From Hymenobacter negativus (GTDB lineage: Bacteria; Bacteroidota; Bacteroidia; Cytophagales; Hymenobacteraceae): a stretch of DNA of 64,000 bases. Positions 25,837-34,856 of the stretch are shown here, in pieces. The translations under genes were made by a program, and so were the position numbers. The DNA is taken from assembly GCF_017571495.1 (NCBI RefSeq), contig NZ_JAGETZ010000005.1:248001-312000 (forward strand). Direction: 5' to 3'. Positions within the stretch are counted from its first letter, which is position 1, and each line of letters starts with the position of its first letter. The notes under the pieces were generated by a model that was not told the DNA's origin, made no database searches, and worked only from the letters and a program-made list of their open reading frames with translations.

Positions 25837-27233
25837 GCGGAAATCTGAGGTTGCGTGGGCTGAGCGGCTGGTGCGGGCTGCTTGGCGTACCACTCGCGGA
25901 AGCTTTGCTTGGGCGCTTCGGGCAACTCGCGGGCCACGGCCCAGGCATTCATAGAGGGGGCATGGGTGAGGCCGTGCGGAAGCAGGCGCAGGGCCTTGCG
26001 CGCAAACTGTCCGCCCAGTCCGTACACGCGCGTGCTGGCCAGTACGCGACCCATAAATTTCATGCTCCACTTCTTGGAGGCTGGGATTTCATTGGCCTCG
26101 CCCAGCACCTGCCGCCACTTGTAGAGCTGGGTGTGAATGTCAATTTTTACCGGGCACACGTCGGTGCAGGAGCCGCAGAGCGTGCTGGCAAACGGCAGCG
26201 AAGCGTGCTTCTTCATGTCGATATTGGGCGACAGAATGGCTCCAATCGGACCGGGCACGGTGAAGTCGTAGCTGTGGCCGCCGCTGCGCCGGTACACCGG
26301 GCAGGTGTTCATACAGGCTCCGCAGCGAATGCACTTCAGCGACGCCCGGAAATCAGGTCGGCCCAACTGCTGCGTGCGGCCATTGTCCACAATGACAATG
26401 TGCATCTCCTTGCCCGGCGCCGGCTTGGTGAAATGTGACGTGTAGGTCGTGACCGGCTGCCCGGTAGCACTCCGCGCCAGCAGCCGCGTGAATACGCCCA
26501 GGTCGCTCAATCGCGGAATAATCTTCTCAATGCCCATCGCCGCGATGTGCACCTTGGCCAGATTCACGCCCAAATCCGCGTTGCCCTCGTTGGTGCAAAC
26601 CACTACCGCGCCGGTTTCGGCAATGGCGAAGTTGACGCCCGAAATGGCCACTTGCCCCGCCAGAAACTTGGCTCGCAAGTGCTGGCGCGCAGCTTCGGTA
26701 AGACGTTGCGGGTCGCTTTCGCCCTTCGTCGTGCCCAGGTGCGTGTGGAAAGTATCGCCCACATCCTCCTTCTTCAGGTGAATGGCCGGCAGCACAATAT
26801 GACTCGGCGGCTCGTCCCGAAACTGAATAATCCGCTCCCCCAAATCCGTGTCCACCACCTCGATGCCGTGCTTGATGAGGAACGGGTTTAGGTGGCACTC
26901 TTCCGTCAGCATCGACTTGCTTTTGACGATGCGCGTGGCACCCTGCTTCTGAATAATATCCAGAATAATAGCGTTGTGCTCGGCCGCGTCGGCAGCCCAG
27001 TGCACGTGCACGCCGTTGGCTTGTGCTGCTGCTTCGAATTCCTGCAAATACAGGTCGAGCCGGCTCAATGTGTGGTTTTTAATGCCGGAAGCCAGCTCGC
27101 GCAGTTCCTGGAATTCGGGCACGCCGTACGCGGCGCGGTCACGCTTCTCCCGCACGAACCAAAGGGTTTCGTCGTGCCAGGTGGTGCGGTCGGCATCCAG
27201 CAAAAATTTGTCGGCGCGAATGGCGTGGTTCAT
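25833..27233 (-). CDS. lutB: Lactate utilisation iron-sulfur protein LutB
   Basis: 466 residues. The N-terminal LUD domain has RIVKSKSMLTEECHLN and GDTFHTHLGT. Two [4Fe-4S] motifs, CIRCGACMNTCPVYRR and CGSCTDVCPVKIDIH, sit around residues 300-370, followed by a helical C-terminus. It transfers electrons from L-lactate oxidation toward the respiratory chain together with LutA and LutC. It lies between lutA and lutC, separated from lutA by a family B hairpin (27271-27374). Confidence 0.94.
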   Translation of the reverse strand: MNHAIRADKFLLDADRTTWHDETLWFVREKRDRAAYGVPEFQELRELASGIKNHTLSRLDLYLQEFEAAAQANGVHVHWAADAAEHNAIILDIIQKQGATRIVKSKSMLTEECHLNPFLIKHGIEVVDTDLGERIIQFRDEPPSHIVLPAIHLKKEDVGDTFHTHLGTTKGESDPQRLTEAARQHLRAKFLAGQVAISGVNFAIAETGAVVVCTNEGNADLGVNLAKVHIAAMGIEKIIPRLSDLGVFTRLLARSATGQPVTTYTSHFTKPAPGKEMHIVIVDNGRTQQLGRPDFRASLKCIRCGACMNTCPVYRRSGGHSYDFTVPGPIGAILSPNIDMKKHASLPFASTLCGSCTDVCPVKIDIHTQLYKWRQVLGEANEIPASKKWSMKFMGRVLASTRVYGLGGQFARKALRLLPHGLTHAPSMNAWAVARELPEAPKQSFREWYAKQPAPAAQPTQPQISA

Positions 27234-27270
27234 GCGGTGGGGTAGTGGATTGGTGGATGGGCGGACAATC

Positions 27271-27374
27271 AGCCCGTCATGCCGAGCGCAGCCGAGGCAT
27301 CGCGCTCACTTCGTTGCAATGGTATAATCACTTCTGCACGCGAGATGCCTCGGCTGTGCTCGGCATGACGGGCT
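27271..27374. repeat. Family B inverted repeat
   Basis: AGCCCGTCATGCCGAGCGCA and GCCGAGGCATCGCG pair with CGCGAGATGCCTCGGCTGTG and CTCGGCATGACGGGCT. It sits between lutA and lutB, genes that should be expressed together, so it must allow read-through or lutB has its own promoter. Confidence 0.87.
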
Positions 27375-27391
27375 GTTTCAACCTGAAGTAT

Positions 27392-28138
27392 CTACGCATT
27401 AACCATTACTCCATTCAGAATCTCCGCTGCGTGCATCACTTTGATGGGCAGCTTGGCGCGGCGCACAATGCCTTCCAAGTGCATGAGGCAAGACATGTCG
27501 CTGCCGGTGAGCACCTGCGTGCCGTTACGGACGTGGTCGGCCACGCGGTCCTGGCCCATACGAGCTGAGATTCCAGCTTCCGAGACGCAGAAGGTGCCGC
27601 CGAAACCGCAGCATTCATCGTTGCGGTTCAAGTTGGTTAGCTCAATGCCATCGAGCGAACGTAGCAGGCGGCTGAGCTGGCCATCGCGCACGGGCGTCAT
27701 CTCCGACTCGTTGGCTTGGTGCAGGCCGCGCTGGCCATGGCAACTCAGGTGCAGGCCCACTTTGTGCGGGAAGGCCCCGGGCAATTCCTCCACCTTCAGC
27801 ACCGTGCTGATGAAGTCAATCAGGTCGTAGGCCGCGCCGCGCACGTGTTGCACATCGGCGGTCTGGTCCAGCTTGTCGAAGTGCTTGCGGACGTGATACA
27901 CGCAACTTCCCGATGGGGCTACTACATAGTCGTAGTCGCTAAACGTCTGCACGAAGTGCTTGTAGATGGGCAGGGCGTCGCGCTCGCAGCCGCTGTTGGC
28001 CAGGGGCTGGCCGCAGCAGGTTTGCTGAGCCGGGAAGTGCGCCTGCACACCCAGCTTCTCCAGCAGCTGCAGCGTCGCAATGCCGACCTGCGGGTAGAAC
28101 TGGTCGATATAGCACGGTACGAATAGGGCGACTTTCAT
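27392..28138 (-). CDS. lutA: Lactate utilisation Fe-S oxidoreductase LutA
   Basis: 248 residues, the normal length for LutA. Two cysteine-rich CCG domains are visible: VALFVPCYIDQFYPQVG with QQTCCGQPLANSGC, and LHLSCHGQRGLHQ with NRNDECCGFGGTFCV. This fold resembles heterodisulfide reductase subunits and carries the catalytic iron-sulfur cluster for L-lactate to pyruvate oxidation. It follows rhaI-rhaB on the same strand. In this cell rhamnose breakdown through the aldolase/dehydrogenase fusion gives L-lactate, so LutABC completes the pathway. Confidence 0.94.
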   Translation of the reverse strand: MKVALFVPCYIDQFYPQVGIATLQLLEKLGVQAHFPAQQTCCGQPLANSGCERDALPIYKHFVQTFSDYDYVVAPSGSCVYHVRKHFDKLDQTADVQHVRGAAYDLIDFISTVLKVEELPGAFPHKVGLHLSCHGQRGLHQANESEMTPVRDGQLSRLLRSLDGIELTNLNRNDECCGFGGTFCVSEAGISARMGQDRVADHVRNGTQVLTGSDMSCLMHLEGIVRRAKLPIKVMHAAEILNGVMVNA

Positions 28139-28158
28139 TCTGTTTTATAGCGTATGCA

Positions 28159-28225
28159 GCGTGTAATCTGTGAGTTCGCGCGTAGGCGAACATCCCGGCA
28201 ACGCGCAGACTCGCAGAGTCCACGC
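28159..28225. repeat. Imperfect inverted repeat between lutA and rhaB
   Basis: GCGTGTAATCTGTGAGTTCG plus CGCG (28159-28182) pairs with 28202-28225 at about 18 of 24 positions. It fills the gap between the two genes and is not related to families A-C. Confidence 0.55.
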
Positions 28226-28243
28226 TACAATTGTTCAGCTCTC

Positions 28244-29629
28244 TTAAACCGTCCGGCTTGGCGCGGCTACCAGCGGCATATCCTCGTCATCCGTAAACAG
28301 CGGCTGGGTTTTCTTCAGCGCCTCGCCCTGCTCCAGATGCACCAAGGCACCCAGCGCCGTGGCCTGCGGCACTTCCAGCGTGCGAATTTCCGCCTTCGGG
28401 AAGTTCCAGCTCAGCGTTTGCATGAAGAGCGGGTTACGAGCAAAACCGCCATCGACGAAGATGGTTTTCTCGCCCTGCCACACGAGGTGAATAGATTCGA
28501 GAAGAATGTTTATCAAGCCGTGCATGAGGTGCTGGTAGGCATCCGAAGCGGTGCGGAAGCCGCTCAGGTCCCAGTCCTCGGCCGGTTGGTCGGGGAAGGG
28601 GCCGGTGCCGGCCATGCAGGCGGGGCGGAAGCCAGCCGAAGCCTCATCATACGGTCGGGCCAGCACGATGGAGCGGTAAAAATCGGGCTTGACGTGGAAG
28701 TGGGCGGCAATGCGCTCCACTTGGTAGTCGTGCTCGCGGCCCAGGAATACGCGGGCGGCGCGGGTAGCCTCGCCCCGCGGCGTCATGAAGCTGAGGCAGT
28801 CGCGGCGCAGCAGCTCCGGCGTGAGCGGGTTGCTGTTGAAGGGATTGATGGTGACCGACCAGGTGCCGGTGGAGACCAGCACAAAGGGCTCGTCGTGCTC
28901 CGCCAGATAGGGCATTACCGCCGAAGTGCTGTCGTGCAGGCCTACGCCCACCATGATACCATCCACCACGGAGGCGATGGAGTCGCGCGTGAGGGGCGCC
29001 AGCTTCTCGTCGATGCCTTCGCGGTACACCCACTCGTGGTAGTCGCCGCGCTTGAAATCCCATAGGGCCGTGTGGCAGCCAATGGACGTGAAGTCGCTGA
29101 ATTTTTCACCTGAAATCAGGTAGCAGAGGTAATTCGGCAGGTGCAGCGAGGTGTGAATCTGGGCGAATTTCTCCGGCTTGGCATATTTCAGCCAGTAGAG
29201 CTGCAGGCCCGAATTGAGCAAGCCCAGGCGCGGCGAGCAAGTGTCGGCCGCGAATTCTTCTGGCGACTGGCTCAGCTCTGTGTAGAACTTGGCCTCAATG
29301 TCGGCCGGCATCGGTTTGAGGTAGTTGTAGAGCGGCAGCATGGGCTGGCCGTCGGCCCCGAGATGCACCCAACTGGCACCGTAGGCCGTGAAATTCACGC
29401 CCTTTACGGTGTAGTGCGGGTGGTGGCGTAGCTGCTTCCAGTGGTCCAGCACCCACTCTGTGAGGCGGGGCAGGTGGTCGCATACAAAGCCGTCATCATC
29501 CAGCACATCGGTGCAGACGTGCAGCTCCTCGTTGATAATCTGCTGGTCCTCATCAAAAAGAATCAGCTTCTTATTGGTCTTGCCGATATCGAAAACGGCA
29601 TAGACGGTTTTCTTTACGCTTGGATTCAT
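28244..29629 (-). CDS. rhaB: FGGY-family sugar kinase, probable L-rhamnulokinase
   Basis: 461 residues. The actin-like ATPase N-domain starts AVFDIGKTNKKLILFDEDQQ, and the second domain has GVGLHDSTSAVMPYL and LVSTGTWSVTINPFN, with an FVDGGFARNPLFMQTL adenosine motif near the end. It phosphorylates L-rhamnulose at O1 in the cytoplasm. The assignment rests on its position: its ATG overlaps the rhaI stop by 4 bases (ATGA). It is distant in sequence from enterobacterial RhaB, and L-fuculokinase is the main alternative. Confidence 0.85.
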   Translation of the reverse strand: MNPSVKKTVYAVFDIGKTNKKLILFDEDQQIINEELHVCTDVLDDDGFVCDHLPRLTEWVLDHWKQLRHHPHYTVKGVNFTAYGASWVHLGADGQPMLPLYNYLKPMPADIEAKFYTELSQSPEEFAADTCSPRLGLLNSGLQLYWLKYAKPEKFAQIHTSLHLPNYLCYLISGEKFSDFTSIGCHTALWDFKRGDYHEWVYREGIDEKLAPLTRDSIASVVDGIMVGVGLHDSTSAVMPYLAEHDEPFVLVSTGTWSVTINPFNSNPLTPELLRRDCLSFMTPRGEATRAARVFLGREHDYQVERIAAHFHVKPDFYRSIVLARPYDEASAGFRPACMAGTGPFPDQPAEDWDLSGFRTASDAYQHLMHGLINILLESIHLVWQGEKTIFVDGGFARNPLFMQTLSWNFPKAEIRTLEVPQATALGALVHLEQGEALKKTQPLFTDDEDMPLVAAPSRTV

Positions 29630-30906
29630 AGCCCCGTCGATACGCTGTGCTTGCCGCGCTGCTGGATGAGTTTCTCGCGCACGCTCTCGGCGCGGAAGGC
29701 CGAAAGGGGCCGGATGGCGCCGCCGGCGCGCAGATAAGCTTCTGAAACTAGCGGGCGCACGTCGGTGAGGAAGGCGTCGCGCAGGATTTCCTCGGCGCGC
29801 ACTACGTCGTTGGCGTCCTGGGCTTCGGCGAGGGCTTCGCGGTCTACCAGCAGAGCTTTGGCGTAGGCCGAGAGGATGTTTTCGACCGATTGCAGGAGGT
29901 CTTCCAGCGGGTCTTTCACGTTGTGGCTAGCATCAATCATGTAGGCCACGGCCTCGGCGGGTACCGATTGGTCGAGGGCGGCGTCCACCAGCTCGTTGAA
30001 AATCAGGAACAACTGGAAGGGCTTGATGCTGCCGGTGGTCAGGTCGTCGTCGCCGTACATCGAGCCGTTGAAGTGGAAGCCACCTAGGCGGCCAAACTGC
30101 CGCAGGCGGCCCACAATCTGCTCAATGTTGGTGTTGGGCAGGTGATGGCCGAGGTCAACCAACACCTGAGCCTGCTGGCCCAGTGCCTGGCAAAGCGCCA
30201 GCGAAGTGCCCCAGTCCGGAATCACCATCGAGTAGAAGTTAGGCTCGTAGGGCTTGTACTCCACCAGCATGGTCCAGTCGCTCGGCATGGCCTCGTAGAT
30301 GGCCGCCAGCGACTCTTGGGTGCGCAAAAATGCGCGGCGCAGGTGCGACTGGCCCGGGAAGTTGGAGCCGTCGGCTAGCCAGATGGTTAGCGTCTTGGCA
30401 TCGAGCTGTTTGCCATAGCGCACGCAGTCGATGTTGTGCTGAATGGCCTGTTCGCGCACGGCCTTATCGGTGTGGCTGAGCGAGCCGAATTTATACGACT
30501 GCGGCTGGTCTTTCTGGTCTTGGAAGGTGTTGGAGTTTACCGAATCAATCACCAGACCTTTTTCTTTCAGCAGTTGCTGAAGGCCAGGAATGTCCTGCGG
30601 GATGTCCCAGGGAATGTGCAGCGAAATGGAGTTCGATGAGCGGTTGAGCGCCTGCAGAATGCCCACGTCGCTGATTTTATCTTCCAGCGTAGCAGGCTCA
30701 CCGCCGGCTGCAAATCGGCCGAAACGGGTGCCGCCGGTGCCCAGTGCCCAACTCGGAATCGCCACCTGAAAATCAATCAGCTTTTGCACCACGGCAGCCA
30801 CATCGGCGTGGCGCAGGCGCGGCGACTCGGCCGTGTACTGAAACTGGGTTTGGTGCTCGGCCAGCAGCGGCTGGTTGAGTTCGGCTAGGCGTTGGTCAGA
30901 GAACAT
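29626..30906 (-). CDS. rhaI: L-rhamnose isomerase, RhaI type
   Basis: 426 residues forming a TIM barrel of the RhaI family, unlike enterobacterial RhaA. Typical segments are GTGGTRFGRFAAGGEP, ISLHIPWDIP, TIWLADGSNFPGQSHLR, MLVEYKPYEPNFYS (metal-binding Glu), LVDLGHHLPNTNIEQI and GGFHFNGSMYGDDDL. It converts L-rhamnose to L-rhamnulose in the cytoplasm with a divalent metal. A strong CAGGAG promoter module lies 42 bp upstream of the ATG, predicting a short leader. rhaB, lutA, lutB and lutC follow on the same strand. Confidence 0.93.
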   Translation of the reverse strand: MFSDQRLAELNQPLLAEHQTQFQYTAESPRLRHADVAAVVQKLIDFQVAIPSWALGTGGTRFGRFAAGGEPATLEDKISDVGILQALNRSSNSISLHIPWDIPQDIPGLQQLLKEKGLVIDSVNSNTFQDQKDQPQSYKFGSLSHTDKAVREQAIQHNIDCVRYGKQLDAKTLTIWLADGSNFPGQSHLRRAFLRTQESLAAIYEAMPSDWTMLVEYKPYEPNFYSMVIPDWGTSLALCQALGQQAQVLVDLGHHLPNTNIEQIVGRLRQFGRLGGFHFNGSMYGDDDLTTGSIKPFQLFLIFNELVDAALDQSVPAEAVAYMIDASHNVKDPLEDLLQSVENILSAYAKALLVDREALAEAQDANDVVRAEEILRDAFLTDVRPLVSEAYLRAGGAIRPLSAFRAESVREKLIQQRGKHSVSTGL

Positions 30907-30947
30907 AGTTGGCTAAAGAAATAATGTCCGGTGTGGGTTGGGTAGAA

Positions 30948-30992
30948 CAAATTACCCGTTGGTATCGGCCGGAACTGTTCTGGGCTCTCCTG
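30948..30992 (-). promoter_or_regulatory. CAGGAG promoter module of rhaI
   Basis: Read on the - strand: direct repeats CAGGAGAGCC and CAGAACAGTT (30992 down to 30973), 17 bp, then GTAATTTG (30955-30948). The box ends 42 bases before the rhaI ATG. It is one of the clearest copies. Confidence 0.7.
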
Positions 30993-31021
30993 TTTTGTGC
31001 GTGAAAACCTGACGCGGGAAA

Positions 31022-31224
31022 CCTCCCCCCGGCCCCGGTTTGCTTAAAGCGCGAAGCCCGCGGAGAGGGGAACCTAGCGATTTGTAGCGCGGACTTTCAT
31101 TCCGTGAGTTGCCTAAACCAATGCTAACTAAACGCGAACTGAAAGTCCGCGCTACACCGCTTGCGCCGCCGTGGCTCTCCTCTCCGCGGGCTTCGCGCTT
31201 TAAGCAAACCGGGGCCGGGGGAGG
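31022..31224. repeat. Family A inverted repeat with a second inverted repeat nested inside
   Basis: Outer arms (31022-31070 and 31178-31224) match the 4039 copy. They contain CGGTTTGCTTAAAGCGCG and GAAGCCCGCGGAGAGG. Inside lies another hairpin, TGTAGCGCGGACTTTCA (about 31086-31102) pairing with TGAAAGTCCGCGCTACA (about 31139-31155). A partial nested motif also occurs in the 50719 copy. It fills the rest of the 327-bp gap between the rhaI promoter and the GntR gene; nothing else is seen there. Confidence 0.85.
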
Positions 31225-31233
31225 CGAACGCAG

Positions 31234-32277
31234 TTACAACGACCCGCGCCGAATCGTGTAGAACGGGTTCTTCACTTTCACGCGCTGCTTTTCCAGCAAC
31301 AGCGTGGCAGCGGTTTTGCCCATGGCTTCGAAGTCGGTGGTAATCACCGTCATGTTAAGCAGTTCTTTGAGGGGCGTTTCGTTGAAGGAAATAATGCCCA
31401 CTTCACGGCCCAGCAGGTAGCTGGTCTGGCGGATTTTCTTCACCAGCTCCACTAGGTCCGTTTCGCGGATTACCACGTAGGCAGTGCCGGCCTGCACCAC
31501 TTCGTTCATGGCGTTTTCAACCACCGAAAACTCCTTATTGCGCATCAGGCAAAAGGAGCGGAAACCCCAGGGTAATTCCTCCGGGTGGTTAGCGTCGGAA
31601 GGCAGCACGAGAACCAAGCGGGAGTACTTTTCGAGCAGGTCCTCGGAGCTTTCCAGGGCGTTGAAAATGTCCTTGTCGAAATCCTGAAAGACGCGCAGGC
31701 AATCGTGGGTCAGCTCAGGAATGTCCTTGTCGAGTAGCACCAGTTCCTGGCTGGGAATGGTGTTGAGTACCGCGCGCGACTGCACCTTGTCGCTGTTCAG
31801 GGCAAAGTGCGGCATCACCACGTAGTAGTTGTACTTGCCGAGATTCTTCTCAATGATTTCCTGAAACAGGTTCACGTTGTAATGGTGAATCTGGAGGTCG
31901 ACGGTGGCCCGGTCACCGAGGGTTTCGAGGAAAGCGTAGTAGATGATTTTTTTGTAGGAGCTGAGCTTGTTAAACACCAGCAAAATCTTCAGCTTCGAGG
32001 TGTCGCTGGCTTGCACGTAGTAGCCTTTACCCTGCACCGAGGTTATGAAACCCCGCTCGCGCAGCTCGCGGTAGGCCTTTTCCACGGTGTCGCGCGCCAG
32101 GTAATGCTCCACGCTCAGCTCGCTGATGCTGGGCAGGTGGTCACCGTTTTTCAGCACGCCGCGCTCGATATCCATGATGACCGATTGCACAATCTGCTTG
32201 TACTTCGGGGTTTTATCGAGCGGCTTTAGTTGAAGTTGATACATCCCGGGGGTGGTGGGCAAATCATGCGATTTCAT
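31234..32277 (-). CDS. GntR-family regulator with LacI/periplasmic-binding-like effector domain
   Basis: 347 residues. A winged helix-turn-helix GntR domain covers residues 20-90 (KYKQIVQSVIMDIERGVLKN, LPSISELSVEHYLARDTVEK, AYRELRERGFITSVQGKGYY). The rest resembles the sugar-binding domain of LacI regulators (LKILLVFNKLSSYKKIIYYA, then VGIISFNETPLKELL and TTDFEAMGKTAATLLL). It lies between the aldolase fusion and rhaI, so rhamnose or a phosphorylated intermediate is the likely effector. It is the only local candidate to read the CAGGAG modules, though GntR proteins usually prefer inverted rather than direct repeats. Confidence 0.85.
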   Translation of the reverse strand: MKSHDLPTTPGMYQLQLKPLDKTPKYKQIVQSVIMDIERGVLKNGDHLPSISELSVEHYLARDTVEKAYRELRERGFITSVQGKGYYVQASDTSKLKILLVFNKLSSYKKIIYYAFLETLGDRATVDLQIHHYNVNLFQEIIEKNLGKYNYYVVMPHFALNSDKVQSRAVLNTIPSQELVLLDKDIPELTHDCLRVFQDFDKDIFNALESSEDLLEKYSRLVLVLPSDANHPEELPWGFRSFCLMRNKEFSVVENAMNEVVQAGTAYVVIRETDLVELVKKIRQTSYLLGREVGIISFNETPLKELLNMTVITTDFEAMGKTAATLLLEKQRVKVKNPFYTIRRGSL

Positions 32278-32424
32278 GCGTTTCTACTAAGGGAAACCCG
32301 GTTGGAGGCAGCGAAATTCAGCAGCGCAAGTAGGAAGGTGGGAGAGGCAAACGCGAGGCGTTACCCCAAATGTAGCTTTTTCCGCAATGCCAGTGGATAG
32401 ATATCTCGTTTTTGTTTGCACAAA

Positions 32425-32536
32425 AAAGAACGTCATGCTGAGCGCAGCCGAAACCTCTTTCGTGCAGTAGTAACTCAATCAATTGGTTTACTACTGCACA
32501 TGAGAGGCTTCGACTGCGCTCAGCATGACGTTCTTT
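32425..32536. repeat. Family B inverted repeat, divergent centre
   Basis: AAAGAACGTCATGCTGAGCG and CAGCCGAAACCTCTTTCGTG pair with CATGAGAGGCTTCGACTGCG and CTCAGCATGACGTTCTTT. The inner arm differs from the other copies (CCTCT in place of CATCT) but is matched on the other side, so the pairing has been kept by paired changes. Confidence 0.87.
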
Positions 32537-32565
32537 CTAATCAAACTGACACAGTCGTCAGCGGC

Positions 32566-34674
32566 TTAGCGCACGAAAGCCATTGCTACGCCGCCGTCCA
32601 CGTTCAGCACGTTGCCGGTGCTCTTGCTCAGCGAGCCATCCACGAATACGCGAACTGCCTTGGCAATGTCTTCAGAGAGCAACTCCTCGCCTAGCAAGGT
32701 GCGCTTGGCGTAGTGGGCGGGCAGCTCTTCCACCGAGATGCCGTAAGCTTTGGCACGGCCAGCGGCCCAGTCGCCTTCCCAGATTTTGGAGCCGCGGAGC
32801 ACCGCGTCGGGGTTCACGGTGTTGACGCGGATTTTGTCGGCGCCAAGTTCGGCGGCCAGCAGGCGGCTCATGTGCAGCTGGGCGGCTTTGGCGGTACCGT
32901 AGGCCACGTTGTTGGGGCCGGCCACGAGGCCGTTTTTGCTGGCAATGTTCACGATGTCACCGCCCAGGCCTTGCTGGCGCAGGATAGTCACGGCAGCTTG
33001 GCTTACCAGGAACTGGCCTTTCACGAGCACATCGTTCAGGATGTCCCAGTCGGCTTGCGTAGTATCGGCCAGCGGTTTGGAAATCGACAGACCAGCGCAG
33101 TTCACGATGATGTCGACGCCGCCGAATTGCAGCACGCCGGCCTTTAGCGACTCGGCGATGCTCTCGGCGCTGGTTACTTCGATGGGGGCGGTGATGGCGC
33201 TGTCCTTGCCAAATTGCTTGCGCAGGTCGGTTTGAGTTTCTTCCAGACGGTCGCGGTCCACGGCTACCACGCAGGCGCCGAATTTCAGCAGCTCTTCGCA
33301 GATGGCTTTGCCGATGCCGCCGGTACCACCAGTCACATAGGCCACCTTGCCCGAAAGGGCTTTGGGCGGAGCCATGCGCTGCAGCTTGGCTTCTTCCAGC
33401 AGCCAGTATTCAATGTTGAACGCTTCCTGCTCAGGCAGACCCTGGTAGGTGCTCACGGCTTCGGCGCCGCGCATCACATTGATGGCGTTGGTGTAGAACT
33501 CAGCGGCTACGCGGGCGGTCTGCTTGTCTTTCGAGAAGGAGAACAAGCCCACGCCGGGCCACAGGATGATAACCGGGTTGGCGTCGCGCATGGCAGGCGA
33601 GTTCGGATGCTTGCTGCGCTCGTAGTAGGCGGCGTAGTCGGCACGGTAGGCTTCGAACTGGCTTTCCAGGTAGGTTTTTACGCTGGCGGCATCGCCCTGC
33701 ATCACATCGGCATCGAGCACGAGCGGACGAATTTTGGTACGCAGGAAGTGGTCGGGGCAGGAAGTGCCTTTGGCGGCGAGGCGGGCGAGGTCGTGCGAAT
33801 TCACGAACTCCAGCACGCGGGCGTCGTCGGTGTAGTGGCCCAGCATGCGGCGCTGGCTGCTGGCGAGGCCGCGCAGCACGGGCATCACGGCAGCGGCGGC
33901 GTTGCGGCGGCCGGCAGCATCAAGGGTTTGCTCGCGCTTCACACCGCCGAAAACCGGGGCTTTCTTGCCGTAGTTGGCTTCGAGGTAGGTGGCAGCTTGC
34001 TCAATAACTTCGAGCGTGTTCATGTACGACTCGTACGACGTGTCGCCCCAGGTGAACAGGCCGTGGCCGCCGAGGATGACGCCGCGCAGGCCGGGGTTGT
34101 CGGCTACAATCTTTTCGAGCTGCAAGCCCAGGTCGAAACCGGGCTTCTGCCAAGGCAACCAACCCATGGTGTCGCCCCAGATTTCGTGCATGATTTGCTC
34201 GCCGTCCTTGCTGGCCGCGATGGCAATCAGGGCGTCGGGGTGCAGGTGGTCGATGTGCTTGAAGGGCAGCAGGCCGTGCAGGGGGGTATCAATGGAAGGC
34301 GTAGCGCACTTGGGGTCGAAAAGGCAGTACTCGAACAGGCCCACCATTTCATCTTCGAATTCCAGGCCGCGGTAGCGGTTTTTCAGCTGGTGCAGCTTTT
34401 CCACGTAGAGGTTGGCGCAGCCGGCTTTGGTGAGCGTGCCGATATCGCCGCCCGAGCCTTTCACCCACATCACTTCGGCGGCTTCGCCGGTCACGGGGTT
34501 GGTCTCCTGGATTTTGCAGGAAGTGTTGCCACCGGCGTAGTTGGTCAGGCGCAGGTCGGCGCCGAGCAGGTTGGAGCGGTAGAGGAAAAGGGCTACTTCA
34601 TCGCCCGCCAGCTCGGCGGCTTTGGCTTCGTCCCAGAGGTAGCTGACGTGCTGGAAAGTGAGGGTTTTTTCCAT
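32566..34674 (-). CDS. Bifunctional L-rhamnulose-1-phosphate aldolase / L-lactaldehyde dehydrogenase (RhaE/YuxG type)
   Basis: 702 residues from ATG 34674 (MEKTLTFQHVSYLWDEAKAA); the open frame to 34836 runs through the promoter. Residues 1-430 are a class II aldolase/adducin domain with TNYAGGNTSCKI, MWVKGSGGDIGTL and the metal-site His motif FKHIDHLHPDALIA, HEIWGDTM and GGHGLFTWGD. Residues 440-702 are a short-chain dehydrogenase with TGGTGGIG and the YGTAKAAQ (YxxxK) active site. It splits rhamnulose-1-phosphate to DHAP and L-lactaldehyde and oxidises the latter to L-lactate. LutABC encoded downstream can use that lactate. Confidence 0.92.
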   Translation of the reverse strand: MEKTLTFQHVSYLWDEAKAAELAGDEVALFLYRSNLLGADLRLTNYAGGNTSCKIQETNPVTGEAAEVMWVKGSGGDIGTLTKAGCANLYVEKLHQLKNRYRGLEFEDEMVGLFEYCLFDPKCATPSIDTPLHGLLPFKHIDHLHPDALIAIAASKDGEQIMHEIWGDTMGWLPWQKPGFDLGLQLEKIVADNPGLRGVILGGHGLFTWGDTSYESYMNTLEVIEQAATYLEANYGKKAPVFGGVKREQTLDAAGRRNAAAAVMPVLRGLASSQRRMLGHYTDDARVLEFVNSHDLARLAAKGTSCPDHFLRTKIRPLVLDADVMQGDAASVKTYLESQFEAYRADYAAYYERSKHPNSPAMRDANPVIILWPGVGLFSFSKDKQTARVAAEFYTNAINVMRGAEAVSTYQGLPEQEAFNIEYWLLEEAKLQRMAPPKALSGKVAYVTGGTGGIGKAICEELLKFGACVVAVDRDRLEETQTDLRKQFGKDSAITAPIEVTSAESIAESLKAGVLQFGGVDIIVNCAGLSISKPLADTTQADWDILNDVLVKGQFLVSQAAVTILRQQGLGGDIVNIASKNGLVAGPNNVAYGTAKAAQLHMSRLLAAELGADKIRVNTVNPDAVLRGSKIWEGDWAAGRAKAYGISVEELPAHYAKRTLLGEELLSEDIAKAVRVFVDGSLSKSTGNVLNVDGGVAMAFVR

Positions 34675-34726
34675 GATAAGGCTTCGGTTGCGGTTAACCA
34701 GAAAACAGGGATAGGTTTGCTTTCGA

Positions 34727-34771
34727 CAAAGGTGCTGGAATAACAAACCGGCAACATCCTGCACTCTCCTG
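34727..34771 (-). promoter_or_regulatory. CAGGAG promoter module of the aldolase/dehydrogenase fusion
   Basis: Read on the - strand: CAGGAGAGTG and CAGGATGTTG (34771-34752), 17 bp, CACCTTTG (34734-34727). The box ends 53 bases before ATG 34674. A second module faces the other way at 34857. Confidence 0.7.
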
Positions 34772-34856
34772 CTTCGGTCGTAAAAAAAATGTTGGCCTGC
34801 TGGTAATATCGCAGCAAACGAGGGCCTGGACCGCAAATTCGCTGTTATTTCGCGTT

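Noticed and set aside
34675..34836. N-terminal extension of the aldolase/dehydrogenase fusion
   Set aside because: The extension runs through the promoter module and 5' leader, while MEKTLTFQHV at 34674 fits a natural protein start.
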